Origin: an uncultured Clostridia bacterium
GTDB lineage: Bacteria > Bacillota > Clostridia > Monoglobales > Monoglobaceae
NCBI GenBank assembly: GCA_934454115.1
Contig: CAKSFQ010000010.1
Location: 11,119-75,118, forward strand
Direction: 5' to 3'
DNA: 64,000 nt
The first letter of the stretch is position 1, and the number at the start of each line of letters is the position of its first letter. Positions 61,968 to 64,000 of the stretch are shown here, in pieces. Made by a program: the position numbers and the translations under genes. The notes under the pieces are model-generated. The model did no database searches. It had not been told where the DNA came from and saw only the letters and a program-made list of their open reading frames with translations.

Positions 61968-63833
61968 ATGAAAAAACGCAGACTTTTATCTTGTGCACTA
62001 AGTCTTAGCGTTGCGCTGGCGTCCGTGACCTCTGTGGTATCGGCGCTCAGCTTCAATGATGTCGAAAACGACCCCACAGTTTCCTGGGCGCGTGCCTCGA
62101 TTGAAAAAATGACCGAGGCCGGTTATATCAAGGGCTATGAGGACGGCACCTTTAAGCCTTACCGTTCGATTTCTAAGATGGAATGCCTGCTTTTGATGTC
62201 CCGTATACTCGGCGTGGAAGAGGATAGCTGCGCCGACATCGTCAGTGCGGCAAAGACCGCCTATGACGGCACGGTCAGCAAGTATAACACGTCTTATAAG
62301 ACAGAGCTTTGTTACTTAATGTATCTGGGCGTTTTAAACGAGAACGATCTGGTCGCTTATGCCTCCTCCGCAAATGCCAATACAGAGCTGCTCCGGCACC
62401 AGGCTGCAATTTTGATGGCAAAGATGCTGGGTGAGAACACCAACGCCTCTGCCTACAATGCATCGACGCCCGCCTATGCGGACAACGCGGCGATTCCGAC
62501 CGCATCAAGACCGTATGTAGAGTATGTGACGGCGCAAAAGCTGATGAACGGCATGGATGCAAATGCAGAGGGCAAGCCGCAGTTTTCGCCGGTGACTTCT
62601 CTGACCCGCGCACAGATGGCAACCCTGCTCTCGCGTATGATTAACAGGGTCAACAAGTACGTGTATACCGGCACGGTTGAGAGCGTAGATTTAGACAACA
62701 ACGCCATCAGTGTGACCCAAAAAAATGACACCCGTGAGCGTGATCTCGGCGCGGACGCCATTGCCAGAGTGGACGGCGATTCGATCCTGCTGAAAAACCT
62801 TACCAAAGGCAGCGAGGCGACGTTTGTTGAGCTTGGCGGACATGTGCAGCTGATTCATGTCACCAAGGCCGGCAGCGGTGAGGATACGCCTAGTACCCCG
62901 ACCACCGACGGCACGGTTGTTTATGCCAAGGTAACGCAGCTTGCCGAGTCGTCCTCCGGAAAGCGAATTACCCTTGCCGATACGGAGGATTCGGAAAATA
63001 CCGCGACTTATACGGTTGCATCGGATTGTGCATTTTTGATCAAGGGCTCCAAGGCCGGCTATGCCGATATCAAAAAGAATGACCTGGTTAAAGTAGTCGT
63101 AAAGAGCGGCAAGCTGATCTCGGTAGAAGTTGTAGAAAAGACCGTGACGGTGGAGGGAACGCTGACAGAGCTTGAATTTGACGAAGAAAACCATGTTTAT
63201 CTCACGGTAGACAGCAATGCCGACGGCGAGCAAAAGTATGTGGTATCTGCACTTGGCGCAAAGCTAAAGCGTGACGGCGAAACCGCGGAATACCGCGAGC
63301 TGGCGGCCGGCGACAAGGTAATCATGACGCTGACCTCCGGTAAGATTACCGATATCAGCGCGACAAGCTCTTCGGTAAAATTCAGCGGCGTTTTAAGTGA
63401 GATTATTATCGCATCAAAACCGTCCGTTACCATTATAATTGACGGAAAAGAACAAAATTATAAGCTGCGCAGCGACGCAAAAGTTAAAATCAAAGGTGCG
63501 GACGCAACCATCTACGATTTGCGGCCGAACATTACGGTGACCGGTACCCTGGACGGCTCCGAGGTTAAAACGCTTTCCGCATCTGCGGTTGTTACCAATG
63601 AAAAGGGCGAGTTCAGCGGCACGGTAACCGGTGTGAACACGACCTATAAGGTGATTACCGTAACGGATGAGTCCGGCAATACGCAAAGCGTATATTATAG
63701 CAGCAAGACCACGTTCTTAAAGACCTCCGGTTCTGCGGCGGCCTCCCGCGATATTGAAAAGGGCGCAAGACTTTCCATCACCGGCGCGGAGAACAACGGC
63801 GTATTTGAAGCCACCATTATTATTATTAAATAG
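61968..63833 (+). CDS. SLH-domain surface protein with beta repeats
   Basis: Protein of 621 residues from ATG 61968 (AGGAGG upstream). Signal peptide 1-26. Three SLH-like domains about 28-230 (SFNDVENDPTVSWARASIEK, LCYLMYLGVLNENDLV, YVEYVTAQKLMNGMDANAEG). Then about five repeats of 65-80 residues with the pattern GTV-x-V-x(6)-I-V followed by a Gly/Asp turn (YTGTVESVDLDNNAISVTQK, VEGTLTELEFDEENHVYLTV, FSGTVTGVNTTYKVITVTDE). Same plan as the divergent gene, so the two may be S-layer partners. Confidence 0.88.
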   Translation: MKKRRLLSCALSLSVALASVTSVVSALSFNDVENDPTVSWARASIEKMTEAGYIKGYEDGTFKPYRSISKMECLLLMSRILGVEEDSCADIVSAAKTAYDGTVSKYNTSYKTELCYLMYLGVLNENDLVAYASSANANTELLRHQAAILMAKMLGENTNASAYNASTPAYADNAAIPTASRPYVEYVTAQKLMNGMDANAEGKPQFSPVTSLTRAQMATLLSRMINRVNKYVYTGTVESVDLDNNAISVTQKNDTRERDLGADAIARVDGDSILLKNLTKGSEATFVELGGHVQLIHVTKAGSGEDTPSTPTTDGTVVYAKVTQLAESSSGKRITLADTEDSENTATYTVASDCAFLIKGSKAGYADIKKNDLVKVVVKSGKLISVEVVEKTVTVEGTLTELEFDEENHVYLTVDSNADGEQKYVVSALGAKLKRDGETAEYRELAAGDKVIMTLTSGKITDISATSSSVKFSGVLSEIIIASKPSVTIIIDGKEQNYKLRSDAKVKIKGADATIYDLRPNITVTGTLDGSEVKTLSASAVVTNEKGEFSGTVTGVNTTYKVITVTDESGNTQSVYYSSKTTFLKTSGSAAASRDIEKGARLSITGAENNGVFEATIIIIK

Positions 63834-64000
63834 TAAACGAAATAGAAAAAGGCTGCGCGAAAGCCGCCACCGGACAAGGAAACATTGCCCTGAGAAACAT
63901 CTTTTTTGCGAATCTCTGCGTTAAAAAAAGTCTCGCAATCCGACAGGATTACTCGCTTTTTTGCCTTGACCTTCATCAAAAAATATTGTTTCCAGGGTGC
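63834..64000. repeat. end-of-window foldback repeat
   Basis: No gene. The core 63916-63970 reads, on the minus strand, like the palindromic repeat core at 47972-48024 (CAAGGCAAAAA at one end, TTTTAACGCAG at the other). Its central stem is ATCC/GGAT instead of ATAC/GTAT. The outer parts (CCCTGAGAAACATC and, inverted, CCCTGGAAACAATA) extend the foldback. The copy may continue beyond the window. Confidence 0.65.

Noticed and set aside
1..64000. CRISPR array, prophage or insertion sequence with transposase
   Set aside because: No regularly spaced repeats, no integrase, transposase or phage structural genes were found in the window.

Overview
The window is chromosomal DNA from a spore-forming, Gram-positive-type bacterium of the class Clostridia (Bacillota), at roughly 50% G+C by eye. 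The evidence is the complete Bacillota-style S10-spc-alpha ribosomal cluster with zinc-type S14, a KOW protein between map and infA, GerA-type germination genes, spmA/spmB, PolC, RicT, one-chain glycyl-tRNA synthetase, pyruvate phosphate dikinase, and several S-layer homology (SLH) surface proteins. I cannot name the species. A gut-type Oscillospiraceae-like clostridium is a reasonable guess.

Layout. 1-15104: ribosomal superoperon from the end of rplD to rplQ, all on the plus strand, with secY, adk, map, infA and rpoA embedded. A consensus promoter precedes rpmJ, and a three-way-junction RNA followed by a T-run precedes rpsM. 15185-20464: a cobalamin riboswitch with an intrinsic terminator, then a secreted GLUG-type protein and a 1071-residue secreted protein. 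The latter combines an alpha/alpha-toroid region, a transcobalamin-like C-terminal (DUF4430-type) domain and three SLH domains. That is the domain logic of animal intrinsic factor placed on a bacterial S-layer anchor, under B12 control, and it is the most interesting system here. 20562-25471: a PfkB kinase fused to an AraC domain, then gerAA and a one-chain GerAB-GerAC fusion with an internal lipobox. 25508-31187: an AbrB-type regulator facing a minus-strand operon glyS, Orn/Lys/Arg decarboxylase, holB, ricT. 31274-40726: spmA/spmB, nitroreductase, ppdK, tadA, an HPr-like protein without the phospho-His, mtaB, a queuosine-precursor transporter and nadE. 40736-43485: a lower-G+C islet with a TetR regulator and a beta-helix surface protein, with an operator on its promoter. 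43567-47182: ruvC, argG-argH, hup. 47183-48237: about 1 kb without genes but dense in nested repeats. 48238-58033: small alarmone synthetase, XRE regulator, ispG-polC-tex operon, MgtC-like protein. 58171-63833: an amidase and two divergent SLH proteins. The window ends in another repeat.

The genes fall into three themes: translation and replication housekeeping; sporulation and germination (ger, spm, AbrB-type, RicT); and the cell surface (three SLH proteins, the GLUG protein, the beta-helix protein, the amidase). Several intergenic repeats in the window are related to one another, which points to families of short non-autonomous or hairpin elements in this genome.
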